A stretch of 46,580 nucleotides of DNA from an uncultured Acidobacteriota bacterium. GTDB taxonomy: Bacteria; Acidobacteriota; Terriglobia; Bryobacterales; Bryobacteraceae. The notes under the pieces are model-generated. The model was not told where the DNA came from. It saw nothing but the letters and a program-made list of their open reading frames with translations, and made no database searches. The stretch lies in the NCBI GenBank assembly GCA_902825945.1, contig CADECY010000013.1, forward strand, positions 1-46,580. The letters are read 5' to 3'. Position numbers and translations under genes: made by a program. Shown here one piece after another: positions 16,676-24,708 of the stretch; the first letter of the stretch is position 1, and the number at the start of each line of letters is the position of its first letter.

Positions 16676-18241
16676 CTATTCCGGGTCCGCCGGATTGTTG
16701 AACAGCGCCGGAAGCAAGATGCTCCCGTGTCCGCGCTGCGGAAAGTCCACGGCGGAGCGGTTGCCCGGATTCAGGTTCGAAGCCGTATCGTCCGGTGGAA
16801 ACAGCACCAGTGAATTGAGGAACTCGAGCAGGTCCTGCCGGTCTGATCGTCCCAGCGCCGCGTACTTGTCTCGCACGGCTTGCGCCTCGCCTCCATGCCG
16901 CAGGATCACGTCGTGCAGTGTAATGCTTCGCCCGTCGTGGCCGTACGGAGCCGAAGTTCCCACACCCCATAGGGGCAGGGTCATGAACTCCTTCCTCAAC
17001 TTGCCGTCGTAGTTCCGTTCGTGGAACGACGGCCCCAGATCGTGGCGTTTGAAGTCGGTGAAGAGATCCCGGACGAGAAACGAATCAAGCGCGGGCTGTT
17101 TCAGCATGGGGAAACCACCGGCCTGACCCGGAGTGAACAGAGGCGTGGCGGAAGCGAAGAGTCCATTGAAAATCCCGCGCGCCGGATCATGCACGGTCTC
17201 GACATCCGCGACACGGCGGTCGCGTTCCACGAAGAAGTCCGGCACATGACAAGAGGCGCATCCGGTGCGCTCGAAAACCTCGCGGCCTTGGGTGACACCC
17301 TCGTTCTGCTCTCCATGGCCCGGCTTGAAGTAGTTCAGCAAATAGAACTCCAGATGGTCGACGATCGATTGTGGAACTTCATTGGCGACGCCGTCTTTGT
17401 CGGGATCCGCGCTCGAGTTCGCGGCGCGGGGAGCGTCGAACTTGTCGCGGGAGCCATCGAGCACGAAGCCAGAGGGAGTCACGATGCGCTCTCCCGCGGC
17501 TGCCCGCGCCAGATCCGGATCAAACGCCTGCAAGCCCATTTCGTTTTGCAAGGCTCCCACGATGAAGTCGCGAATGGAAAACGTTCCGCCGTGCGCGAAG
17601 AACGGCCGCACGCGAAGGTCCGTGTCGACCCCGCTCACTCGCGACAGGTCCAACGAGCCGTCCGGAGCCGCGGTGACTTCACCGTAAGCAATGCCCTTTG
17701 CCGTCAGCGGACGAGTCACTCGCACGCCGAGCGTGCGGGCCTCCACCACGGCTCGATCGCGCCGGTCACGCAATTCAGCGGTGATCTCGTCGCCGAGCAT
17801 TTCTCGAATTCCGAGGCCAAACAGGTGCGGCGCATTGCGGCTGTCGGGCCGTGTCACCACCGCTCCTCCGAATCCGGCCGATCCGCGCGGAAGGCCGTGA
17901 CAGCCCGCGCAGCTATCGGAGAGTCCGGCGCCGATCTCGAGTGTTACGTTGACGTCGCCGCGCCCGTCGCCCACCGCGGGTCCCAAACCCTGCTCACGCG
18001 TGAACTTGCGGTTGAAGAGCTGACGTCCGCGGCGGATGGACCGGAACGGGTCGCGGGCGATGATGAACGAAGACGAATCGGGCGTGTTCCAGTCGCCCCG
18101 GCCGGCGCCAATCTGTTGCGAGTACGACTTCTTCGCGCCCTCGCCTTCGATGTTCGGGGCTTGTGTGGCGTCGATCAACTGTGCGGAAGCGGGTGCCAGA
18201 GCCAGAGCGATGAGCGCGGCACCGAGTGTTCGAGTCTTCAT
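16676..18241 (-). CDS. Dihaem oxidoreductase / cytochrome c peroxidase-like (DUF1111-type) protein
   Basis: Exported protein of 521 residues with a signal peptide (MKTRTLGAALIALALAPASAQ). Two haem c sites are visible: CAGCH (111-115) and CASCH (328-332). The GLPRGSAGFGG after the first haem, VSGVDTDLRVRPFFAHGGTFSIRDF and MTLPLWGVGTSAPYGHDGRSITL match the thiol oxidoreductase/dihaem peroxidase family related to MauG and bacterial cytochrome c peroxidases. Work in the periplasm is expected, using peroxide or oxidising a protein partner; which of the two cannot be told. The start at 18241 has AAGGAGG five bases upstream. The next gene on the strand begins 40 bp on with its own -10 box. There is no obvious partner gene beside it. 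Confidence 0.88.
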   Translation of the reverse strand: MKTRTLGAALIALALAPASAQLIDATQAPNIEGEGAKKSYSQQIGAGRGDWNTPDSSSFIIARDPFRSIRRGRQLFNRKFTREQGLGPAVGDGRGDVNVTLEIGAGLSDSCAGCHGLPRGSAGFGGAVVTRPDSRNAPHLFGLGIREMLGDEITAELRDRRDRAVVEARTLGVRVTRPLTAKGIAYGEVTAAPDGSLDLSRVSGVDTDLRVRPFFAHGGTFSIRDFIVGALQNEMGLQAFDPDLARAAAGERIVTPSGFVLDGSRDKFDAPRAANSSADPDKDGVANEVPQSIVDHLEFYLLNYFKPGHGEQNEGVTQGREVFERTGCASCHVPDFFVERDRRVADVETVHDPARGIFNGLFASATPLFTPGQAGGFPMLKQPALDSFLVRDLFTDFKRHDLGPSFHERNYDGKLRKEFMTLPLWGVGTSAPYGHDGRSITLHDVILRHGGEAQAVRDKYAALGRSDRQDLLEFLNSLVLFPPDDTASNLNPGNRSAVDFPQRGHGSILLPALFNNPADPE

Positions 18242-18304
18242 GATTCCTCCTTGCTCTACCTGCGTAGCGCACGGGAAGAATTTCCGGGAATGGCGAAATT
18301 TATT

Positions 18305-20932
18305 TCATGGCTGCCCGCTCAACTGGCGCCGCACGAAGCCGTTACCCGGCAACTTCCGCTCCCATTGACGCCACAGTGCCTCCCTGCGCCCGAGCATTTC
18401 CGCTCTCCCCGCGGAGTCGCCGGACCGGTCGAGCACCCCGGCCAACGCTAACTGGATCTCAGCGTAGTCCATGGACTGGTCGAGCGACCGCTCCGGCTTT
18501 GCATCCGCGTTTCGAAAGGCGGCCAGGAGTTCCCGATATGTGCCGGCGGCCTCGGCCAGGCGCCCAGTCTCCGTCTCGAACCTGCCCCGCGCCCGTAACG
18601 CCAAGCAGGTCTCTTCGCAAAGCTCGATCCGTTTCGCCGGATACGTGCCGAGCCTACCGAGCAAGGAGAAAGCCGAGTCGAGGTGGCGCCGGGCCGCGTC
18701 TTTTCGCCCGAGCCGCAGGAGCGTTTCGGCGGCGGCCGCGCGACATTTTACCTGCTCACGATTTGCCCTTTGATTCCCTTGAACCTGTCCAAGGGCCACT
18801 GTCGCGCTTTCGAGCAGGATCAGCGCCCGCCCCGGATCGCTTCCGTCCAACGCATCCGCCAGACGATAGAGGTCAGAGGCCACCGCCATCCGGATCAGCG
18901 CATCGTTCGGGTTTCGCGCTACCAGTTCCTCGCCGATCCGGGCCGCTCTCTCGAGCGGCTCCAACGCCTCGCGGGCGAGCCCTAGACTGGCGCCATGAGT
19001 CGAGAACAGAATCTCTCCCTCGACCGCGAGTGCAAGACGGTAGCGGCGTACCAGACCTACACTGGCCTTATCCATTGGCGGGGCAGGTTCACCGCGAGTG
19101 GTTTCACGGATCGTGGCCAAAGCTGACTCCAGATCGCCAGTTCGCCGCTGGGTGCGGGCCAGTACGATGCGAAGGCTTCCAATCTGGCCGCTCTCCCCAG
19201 CGGCGGCGGAGAGGTCTTTCAGTTGACGCAGGAGCCGGATCGCTTCCGCGTTCTCCTCCTGCATCTGGTAGCGATTGGCGAGGTTGGTCCCGATGGAGAC
19301 GATGAGCCGCGCACTCGCGCGATCCGCCGGGCCGGTCTCGATGTACTTCCGCAGCCACGATTCCGCGCTTCGCGCAAGCGGCATGGGTTCGCCCTTCGGA
19401 TCGTTTTCGGCGAGGCTCATCCGGTCATGAAAGATCTCGGCACGCCGCAGCATTGCCAGCCGGTTGGTGGGCTGCGCCCGTTGGACCGACGCGATCAGAT
19501 CCTCGGCGATCGCCAGATTCTCTGCCGCGTTCTTCGTTTGCCCCAAGTTGGGTGACAACGGGATGCCCTGCACCAGCGCTACTCGCACGTAGGCGGAGCC
19601 GAGCTCGAGCGCGAGTCCGGGATTCGATGCCGCGTCAGCGCGTAAACGTCCGAGATATTCGAGCGACGTGTTGACGATCAACTGCCGCGCCTCCGCCGAA
19701 TTGGGCAGCCGGCGCACGATGTCGTCGATGTCGAACAGCCGTGCCGACAACTGGCGGACGTCGTTGAATCGCCGTTCCGCGAGCTGGCGCTGCCGGTTGG
19801 CGATGATCAACCCCGCGGAAAGCCCCGCGATCATGAGCGCCACCGCGCCGGCCGGCAACCAGTATCGCCGCGCCACCTTGCGCGCCTGATAGACCCAGTC
19901 TCCTTTTCGCGCCGACACCGGACGCGAATCGAGGAACGCTCGCAAGTCTTCGGCAAAGGCGTCCGCGGTGCCATAACGTTCGGCCGGTTCCCGCCGCAAC
20001 GCCTTCATCAGGATCATCTCGATATCGGTGTCGATCCCGCGGATCCACTTGGCCGGCCTCGTGACGGACCCAGCGGCGGAGCCCTCCACCGGAGTGTGCC
20101 CGGTGAGCAGGAAGTACAGGATCGCCGCGAGCGAATAGACATCGCTGGTGGTGCCGATCGCCTCGCCCTGCATCTGTTCCGGACTCGCAAAACCCGGAGT
20201 CAGCAAACGATGGCCAGTCATTGTGACATCGCGCGCGAGGTCGACGATCTTCGCAATGCCGAAGTCCAGGATCTTGGGCTCGCCATCGGCGGTCACCAGA
20301 ATGTTGCCGGGCTTGAGGTCGCGATGAACCACCAGATTGCGGTGCAGGTAGGACACCGCTCCGGCAACCTTGATGATCAACCCGAGCTTCTCGCGGACCG
20401 GGAGTCCTTCCGCGTATCGATCGATGGTTTTGCCTTCGATGAACTCCATCGCAAGGTAGGGCTGGCCATCGTCGAGGTGCCCGGCGTCGAGCAGGCGAGC
20501 GACGTTCGGGTGTGACATCGCGGCCAGAATCTGCCGTTCCTGCAGGAAACGGCTGCGCGCAGCTTCGTCGAGCAGCGCTCCCCGGGGCAGTTTGACGGCC
20601 GCCCGCTGTGTCACCTCGCCGTCATCGCGCTCGCCGAGGTACACCACGCCCATGCCGCCGCGGCCGATGACCTCACGCAGCCGGAACGGTCCGCAGCGTA
20701 ACTGTTCGAACCGGCGGCCCTCCGCCCGGTCATGGGCCTCCACCGCGTCGGAAGCCAGTATCCGGATTTCGCGGTGCATGATCTGAGCGGGGTCCTGCCC
20801 GTCGAATGCCAGCAGAGCCTCCACCTCCGCGCGCAGTGCGGGCGGCGTCGCGTGCGAATCGAAGTAGCGTGCCCGTTCACGCTCTGGCAAGTCCGCCAGA
20901 GCGTGAAAAAGGTCCGCCAGCTCTTCGTTCAT
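18305..20932 (-). CDS. Membrane Ser/Thr protein kinase (Hanks type) with C-terminal TPR-like region
   Basis: Protein of 875 residues. The start at 20932 (MNEELADLFHAL) is chosen because its ATG overlaps the sigma factor stop (ATGA). The kinase core is complete: glycine loop GRGGMGVVY (90-98), K114 in AAVKLPRG, HRDLKPGN (203-210), DFG (223-225), and ASPEQ in the activation segment. One membrane helix lies near 358-378 (LPAGAVALMIAGLSAGLIIA), followed by about 490 outer residues with helical, TPR-like repeats such as ARLLDAG and LALELGSAYVRVAL. This arrangement with an ECF sigma factor is common in Acidobacteria. The outer repeats probably sense or scaffold while the kinase signals inside. Targets are not visible, but the co-transcribed sigma factor is an obvious candidate (inference). 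Confidence 0.93.
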   Translation of the reverse strand: MNEELADLFHALADLPERERARYFDSHATPPALRAEVEALLAFDGQDPAQIMHREIRILASDAVEAHDRAEGRRFEQLRCGPFRLREVIGRGGMGVVYLGERDDGEVTQRAAVKLPRGALLDEAARSRFLQERQILAAMSHPNVARLLDAGHLDDGQPYLAMEFIEGKTIDRYAEGLPVREKLGLIIKVAGAVSYLHRNLVVHRDLKPGNILVTADGEPKILDFGIAKIVDLARDVTMTGHRLLTPGFASPEQMQGEAIGTTSDVYSLAAILYFLLTGHTPVEGSAAGSVTRPAKWIRGIDTDIEMILMKALRREPAERYGTADAFAEDLRAFLDSRPVSARKGDWVYQARKVARRYWLPAGAVALMIAGLSAGLIIANRQRQLAERRFNDVRQLSARLFDIDDIVRRLPNSAEARQLIVNTSLEYLGRLRADAASNPGLALELGSAYVRVALVQGIPLSPNLGQTKNAAENLAIAEDLIASVQRAQPTNRLAMLRRAEIFHDRMSLAENDPKGEPMPLARSAESWLRKYIETGPADRASARLIVSIGTNLANRYQMQEENAEAIRLLRQLKDLSAAAGESGQIGSLRIVLARTQRRTGDLESALATIRETTRGEPAPPMDKASVGLVRRYRLALAVEGEILFSTHGASLGLAREALEPLERAARIGEELVARNPNDALIRMAVASDLYRLADALDGSDPGRALILLESATVALGQVQGNQRANREQVKCRAAAAETLLRLGRKDAARRHLDSAFSLLGRLGTYPAKRIELCEETCLALRARGRFETETGRLAEAAGTYRELLAAFRNADAKPERSLDQSMDYAEIQLALAGVLDRSGDSAGRAEMLGRREALWRQWERKLPGNGFVRRQLSGQP

Positions 20933-21474
20933 GCGCCCGCCATTTCCTTGGCCAGCCATGCCTGCGCCAGCCGCAGTTCGCGCCGCACGCTCTGTACCGG
21001 CAGGCCGAGCACTTCCGCCGTTTCCTCGGCTGTCATGCCCCCGAAAAACCTCATCTCGATCATCTGTGCCCGCCGGGGATCCGACTCGGCCAGCCGGCGA
21101 AGCGCATCATCGGCCAGCAACACCGATTCACCCGGCTGCACACCGATGTCCGGCAGATCGGCGATTGGCACCTCGAGCCGCGCATCCCGGCGCCGCGCAC
21201 TGCGCGCCCGCGCGGCATCGACGAGAATCTGCCTCATCAGGCGCGAGGCGATGCCATAGAAGTGCGCGCGATTCTCGTAACTCGGCTGGCCGCCCGAGGC
21301 GAGCCGGATGTAGGCTTCATGCACCAATGCCGTCGTTTCGAGCGGAGCGCCGGACTCGCGCCGCAGGTGGCCCGCCGCGAGTTTCTTCAACTCCGCGTAT
21401 ACGAGCGGCACCACAGCGTCCATCGCCTCGCGATCGCCGGAGTGGGCCTTTTGCAGCATTTCCGTAATCCGCAT
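20929..21474 (-). CDS. ECF-type RNA polymerase sigma factor (TIGR02999-like)
   Basis: Protein of 181 residues. Region 2 (ETTALVHEAYIRLA, NRAHFYGIASRLMRQILVDAARARSARRR) and region 4 (LAESDPRRAQMIEMRFFGGMTAEETAEVLGLPVQSVRRELRLAQAWL) are intact and match the sigma factor subgroup usually coded next to Ser/Thr kinases. Its TGA overlaps the kinase ATG by four bases, so the proteins are made together. There is no anti-sigma factor gene nearby, so activity may be set by phosphorylation or expression. The Oar, PEP-CTERM and other envelope genes here could be targets, but no shared promoter was proven. Three in-frame Met codons near the start leave the exact start open within a few residues. Confidence 0.93.
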   Translation of the reverse strand: MRITEMLQKAHSGDREAMDAVVPLVYAELKKLAAGHLRRESGAPLETTALVHEAYIRLASGGQPSYENRAHFYGIASRLMRQILVDAARARSARRRDARLEVPIADLPDIGVQPGESVLLADDALRRLAESDPRRAQMIEMRFFGGMTAEETAEVLGLPVQSVRRELRLAQAWLAKEMAGA

Positions 21475-21570
21475 CGCGAGTCAATCTTAGCAGCCCGCAC
21501 ACCGGCCACGCGGCCGCCCGAACGATCCCGCCCGACGATCCGGCCAGGAATGGATTCGCGTGGGCATTGT

Positions 21571-21579
21571 TGCTAGACT
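21571..21579 (+). promoter_or_regulatory. Extended -10 TGCTAGACT before the peroxiredoxin gene
   Basis: It is identical to the box before the APS kinase gene and extends to the 13-base match TGCTAGACTGACG. Here 13 bp separate it from the ATG at 21593, giving a very short leader without a Shine-Dalgarno. Confidence 0.45.
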
Positions 21580-21592
21580 GACGTTTTTCCAT

Positions 21593-22033
21593 ATGTTCTC
21601 CTGGTTTTCCGATCCCCTTCCCGTGGGATCCGACGCTCCGCCGTTCATCCTGCCCGATCAGGATGGCGACGTTTTCGTACTGAACCTGAATCGCAACAAG
21701 GTCGTAGTGCTGATCTTCTATCCGGCCGACAACACGCCCGTTTGCACCGCGCAGCTTTGCGAACTGCGCGACGATTGGAGCAAGCTTCAGGAAAAGGGCT
21801 GCTTCGTCGCTGGCGTCAATCCTGGCGCGGCATCGAGCCACGGCGGATTTCGCCAGAAGCATGAACTGCCGTTCCCGCTTCTGGTCGATAATGGGAAGCG
21901 CGTGGCCAAGCTCTATAACTGTGACGGCATAGCCGTTCGCCGCACCGTCTATGTGATCGGCAAGGACGGCAAGATCAAATTCGCCAAGCGCGGAAAGCCT
22001 TCGGTCAGCGAAATCCTGAGCGCGATCCCATGA
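21593..22033 (+). CDS. Peroxiredoxin, BCP/PrxQ-like
   Basis: Thiol peroxidase of 146 residues that reduces hydrogen peroxide and organic hydroperoxides. The start is taken at ATG 21593 (MFSWFSDPLPVGSDAP), where family similarity begins; an in-frame start at 21560 would add eleven atypical residues and overlap the promoter. The active site FYPADNTPVCTAQLCEL has peroxidatic Cys51 and a second Cys56 five residues on, the spacing of atypical two-Cys BCP enzymes. GSDAPPFILPDQDG and TVYVIGKDGKI complete the fold. Cytoplasmic. The aldehyde dehydrogenase ATG overlaps its TGA, so the two form an operon that pairs removal of peroxides with removal of reactive aldehydes. Confidence 0.93.
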   Translation: MFSWFSDPLPVGSDAPPFILPDQDGDVFVLNLNRNKVVVLIFYPADNTPVCTAQLCELRDDWSKLQEKGCFVAGVNPGAASSHGGFRQKHELPFPLLVDNGKRVAKLYNCDGIAVRRTVYVIGKDGKIKFAKRGKPSVSEILSAIP

Positions 22034-23457
22034 CGCGGCTCGAACTGCCGATGTACATCGCGGGCGAGTTCATCAAGACCGATCGCGCCCAAACGATCGA
22101 ACTGCCTTTCGACGGTTCGCCTGTCGCCACGGTCTATCGAGGCGCAAAGGAACATGTCGCCGCCGCCGTCGAGGCCGCATCGAAGGCCGCGCCCGTGATG
22201 CGTGAGATGACGCGCGAAGAGCGATCGGCGATCCTGCGTCGCGTGCATCAGGAGATGCTCGAACGCCGCGATGCCCTTGCCACGGCGATCTCATCGGAAA
22301 GCGGCAAGCCGATTCGCGAGGCGCGAATCGAGGCCGAACGCGCCGCCTACACAGTGCTGTTCTCCTCCGAAGAGGCGCACCGGCTGGTGGGCGAAGTAGT
22401 GCCGATGGATTCCGAACAAGCGGGCAAGGGCCGCTGGGCGATGACCGTGCGCGAACCGCTGGGCGTCATCGCCGCGATCACGCCGTTCAACTTCCCGCTC
22501 AATCTCGCGATGCACAAGATCGGACCCGCGCTCGCAGCCGGGAACGCCGTGGTGCACAAGCCCGCCTCCAGCACGCCAGTCAGCGGGCTCATGATGGCCT
22601 CGATCTTCACCGAGTGCGGACTGCCGAAAGGCGGGCTCAACGTGATCACCGGTTCGGGCGGCGAAATCGGCGACGCGCTGGTGCTGCATCCCGATGTCGC
22701 GATGGTTTCGTTCACCGGAAGTCCTGAGGTCGGCGTGCGGATCCGCGGCATGGCCGGGCTCAAGCGCGTATCGCTCGAACTCGGCGGTAACGCGGCGGTG
22801 ATCGTCGATGAAGACGCGAATCTCGACGAAGCGGTGGCGCGATGCGTCGCCGGCGGATTCGCGCATTCGGGTCAAGTCTGCATCTCGGTGCAGCGAATCT
22901 ACGTCAGTGGGCGCATCCGCTCCGAGTTTCAAGACCGCATTGTCGCGTCCACGCGAAAGCTCGTGGTGGGGCATCCGAAGGAAACGTCCACCGACGTTAG
23001 CTCCCTCATCACCGTGCCCGAGGCCGAGCGTGTCGAGTCATGGGTTCGCGAAGCAGTGGATTTGGGCGCACGGGTTCTGACGGGCGGATCGCGGAATCGC
23101 GCGACAATCGAGCCGACGGTACTGGCCGATGTTCCGGAAGAGGCCAAGGCATCGAACCGCGAGATCTTCGGACCCGTCATCAACGTGAATTCGTACGAGT
23201 CACTGGACGAGGCGATCGCGCTGGTCAACCGGTCGGATTACGGCCTGCAGGCGGGCATCTACACACGCGACATCGGCAAGGCGTTCCACGCGGCATCGAA
23301 GATCCACACCGGCGGCGTGATGATCAACGAGGTTCCGCAGTTTCGCGTGGATCAGATGCCGTATGGCGGCGTGAAGCTGAGCGGAACGGGCCGAGAGGGT
23401 CCGAAGTACGCGGTTGAAGAGATGACCGAGCCGAAGCTGATCGTCTGGAAGGGATGA
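22030..23457 (+). CDS. NAD(P)-dependent aldehyde dehydrogenase
   Basis: Cytoplasmic enzyme of 475 residues oxidising an aldehyde to the acid. The catalytic residues are in place: N154 in PFNFPLNL, E250 in SLELGGN and Cys284 in GQVCISVQR. GNAVVHKPASSTPVSG binds the cofactor and FTGSPEVG is the family turn. ELGGN replaces the more usual ELGGK, as in the lactaldehyde/phosphonoacetaldehyde/non-phosphorylating GAPDH-like branch; SGQVCISVQRIYV also fits that branch. The substrate cannot be fixed further. It overlaps the peroxiredoxin stop (ATGA), so the two are translated together. No terminator is obvious after its stop. Confidence 0.95.
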   Translation: MTRLELPMYIAGEFIKTDRAQTIELPFDGSPVATVYRGAKEHVAAAVEAASKAAPVMREMTREERSAILRRVHQEMLERRDALATAISSESGKPIREARIEAERAAYTVLFSSEEAHRLVGEVVPMDSEQAGKGRWAMTVREPLGVIAAITPFNFPLNLAMHKIGPALAAGNAVVHKPASSTPVSGLMMASIFTECGLPKGGLNVITGSGGEIGDALVLHPDVAMVSFTGSPEVGVRIRGMAGLKRVSLELGGNAAVIVDEDANLDEAVARCVAGGFAHSGQVCISVQRIYVSGRIRSEFQDRIVASTRKLVVGHPKETSTDVSSLITVPEAERVESWVREAVDLGARVLTGGSRNRATIEPTVLADVPEEAKASNREIFGPVINVNSYESLDEAIALVNRSDYGLQAGIYTRDIGKAFHAASKIHTGGVMINEVPQFRVDQMPYGGVKLSGTGREGPKYAVEEMTEPKLIVWKG

Positions 23458-23834
23458 TCGAGAGGCGTCCCAACCAACGCCCGGAGATCGCAGAATTCCG
23501 AACCGAACGGGAGAAAGGGTGCCGATATCCCCTCGACCATCCAGTCTTCGCACCCGGCACTCCTCGCTATCCGATTGACGGATGGTGCTTTAGCCTGAAG
23601 CCGAATCATCTACTCCGATGATGGGCTGGCGGGCGTGGCCAGAGTGAGACCCGGCCCCATCCAGGCGCCGCAAATAATTCACAGCTAACGGCTTCCGCGC
23701 GAACACTCCCTGCGGTCCAGGACCATGGTTTCCCAAAGGGAAACTTTTGTACTAGCCTCATCGAATGAAATGCCGGATGGGTATACAGACGGAGAAGTAC
23801 TAGGCCGATAACCTAGGAAGAGGAACAAAACAAA
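23458..23834 (+). promoter_or_regulatory. Leader region of the PEP-CTERM gene with palindrome and repeated GTACTAG
   Basis: This 377-bp spacer has no gene. GTTTCCC-AAA-GGGAAAC (23728-23744) is a perfect 7-bp hairpin followed by TTTT, so it may end read-through from the aldehyde dehydrogenase operon. It is also followed closely by TGTACTA (23748-23754). GTACTAG recurs about 45 bp on, before the CTAGG/CCTAG pair near 23799-23817. A GAAGAGGA ribosome site lies just before the ATG at 23835. A similar GTTTTCC..GGGAAC-TGTACTA arrangement occurs at 44600-44632. Confidence 0.45.
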
Positions 23835-24563
23835 ATGCTCGGATTCACGAAATTCGCCTTGCTGTCGCTCACCGCCGTGTGTGCATTCGCATCTTCGATC
23901 AATATCAGCACGGGCAACGCCTTTGACATGACCGGCGTGACGACCGCTGGATGGCGGGTCCAGTTCGGTTCAACGACAAGCAACGCTGTCACGCTCACCG
24001 GTACTCTTCCCCTGGAGTCTCTGTTCCCGGGTCTGGGCTTCGGCTGGGTGGGAGCCCAGGGCCAGTGGATTGGAACCGCCGCGAGTGACGGCAACTTCAA
24101 TCCCGGCAACGGTGTGTGCAATTCGGCGCCTCCCGGGGCCGCCACCTGCGGCGGTCAGGCGGGAACCTACACCTATACCCTTGGATGGACCTCGGCTTTT
24201 GGCGGTTCGTTCTCGATTACCGGTTTCACCGGCGATAACGGTGTCAAGGGTGGAACTCCGCTCAACACGTCACTCCAAGTTCTGGTGAACAGCGTTCAGG
24301 CATTCGGCAGCTCCTCGGCGACTCAGAATGCCTTCGCGGCGGGCTCTGGCGTGATTTCGTATGGCTCCGGCTCGACCATTCTGATCCGTGCGATCGTTGT
24401 GAACGATGTCCTTCCGAGCAACCCCAACAGCCGGAACCCAACGGGCTTCATTCTCCTCGGAAGGGGCAACGAGAATGACACTCTGGTCACTCCGGAACCT
24501 TCGACCTACGCGATGCTCGGCCTCGGCCTCGCCCTCATGGCTGTCCGTCTCCGCCGCCGCTAA
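23835..24563 (+). CDS. PEP-CTERM sorting domain protein
   Basis: Exported protein of 242 residues with a signal peptide (MLGFTKFALLSLTAVCAFA). The C-terminus is a textbook PEP-CTERM tag: TPEPSTYAM, a hydrophobic helix (LGLGLALMAV) and the basic end RLRRR. Exosortase cuts after such a motif to place the protein in the envelope or an exopolysaccharide matrix. The middle (about 20-215) is Gly, Ser and Thr-rich beta sequence (GWRVQFGSTTSNAVTLTGTL) without a catalytic motif; two Cys (VCNSAPPGAATCGG) may form a disulfide. A structural or adhesive role is likely. The exosortase is not in the window. It is monocistronic and ends before a strong hairpin. Confidence 0.9.
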   Translation: MLGFTKFALLSLTAVCAFASSINISTGNAFDMTGVTTAGWRVQFGSTTSNAVTLTGTLPLESLFPGLGFGWVGAQGQWIGTAASDGNFNPGNGVCNSAPPGAATCGGQAGTYTYTLGWTSAFGGSFSITGFTGDNGVKGGTPLNTSLQVLVNSVQAFGSSSATQNAFAAGSGVISYGSGSTILIRAIVVNDVLPSNPNSRNPTGFILLGRGNENDTLVTPEPSTYAMLGLGLALMAVRLRRR

Positions 24564-24622
24564 ACGCGCGGCTTGCCGGGCGGCCTCGGCTCTCGAGACT
24601 GACTGGTATTCCTTCGGGGGCA

Positions 24623-24655
24623 CGCGGTTGCGAGTCTCTCAGACCCGCAACCGCG
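24623..24655. terminator. Strong hairpin between convergent genes
   Basis: CGCGGTTGCG (24623-24632) and CGCAACCGCG (24646-24655) form a perfect 10-bp stem. GTCT and AGAC (24634-24637, 24641-24644) extend it past one mismatch to a three-base loop. It separates the ends of the PEP-CTERM gene and the convergent minus-strand gene, so it could stop transcription from both sides. There is no T-run. Confidence 0.55.
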
Positions 24656-24708
24656 CCACCAGCGGCCCCTGCGTGTGAGACGATCCGGCTGCCCTGGGGA
24701 CCGGTGCG

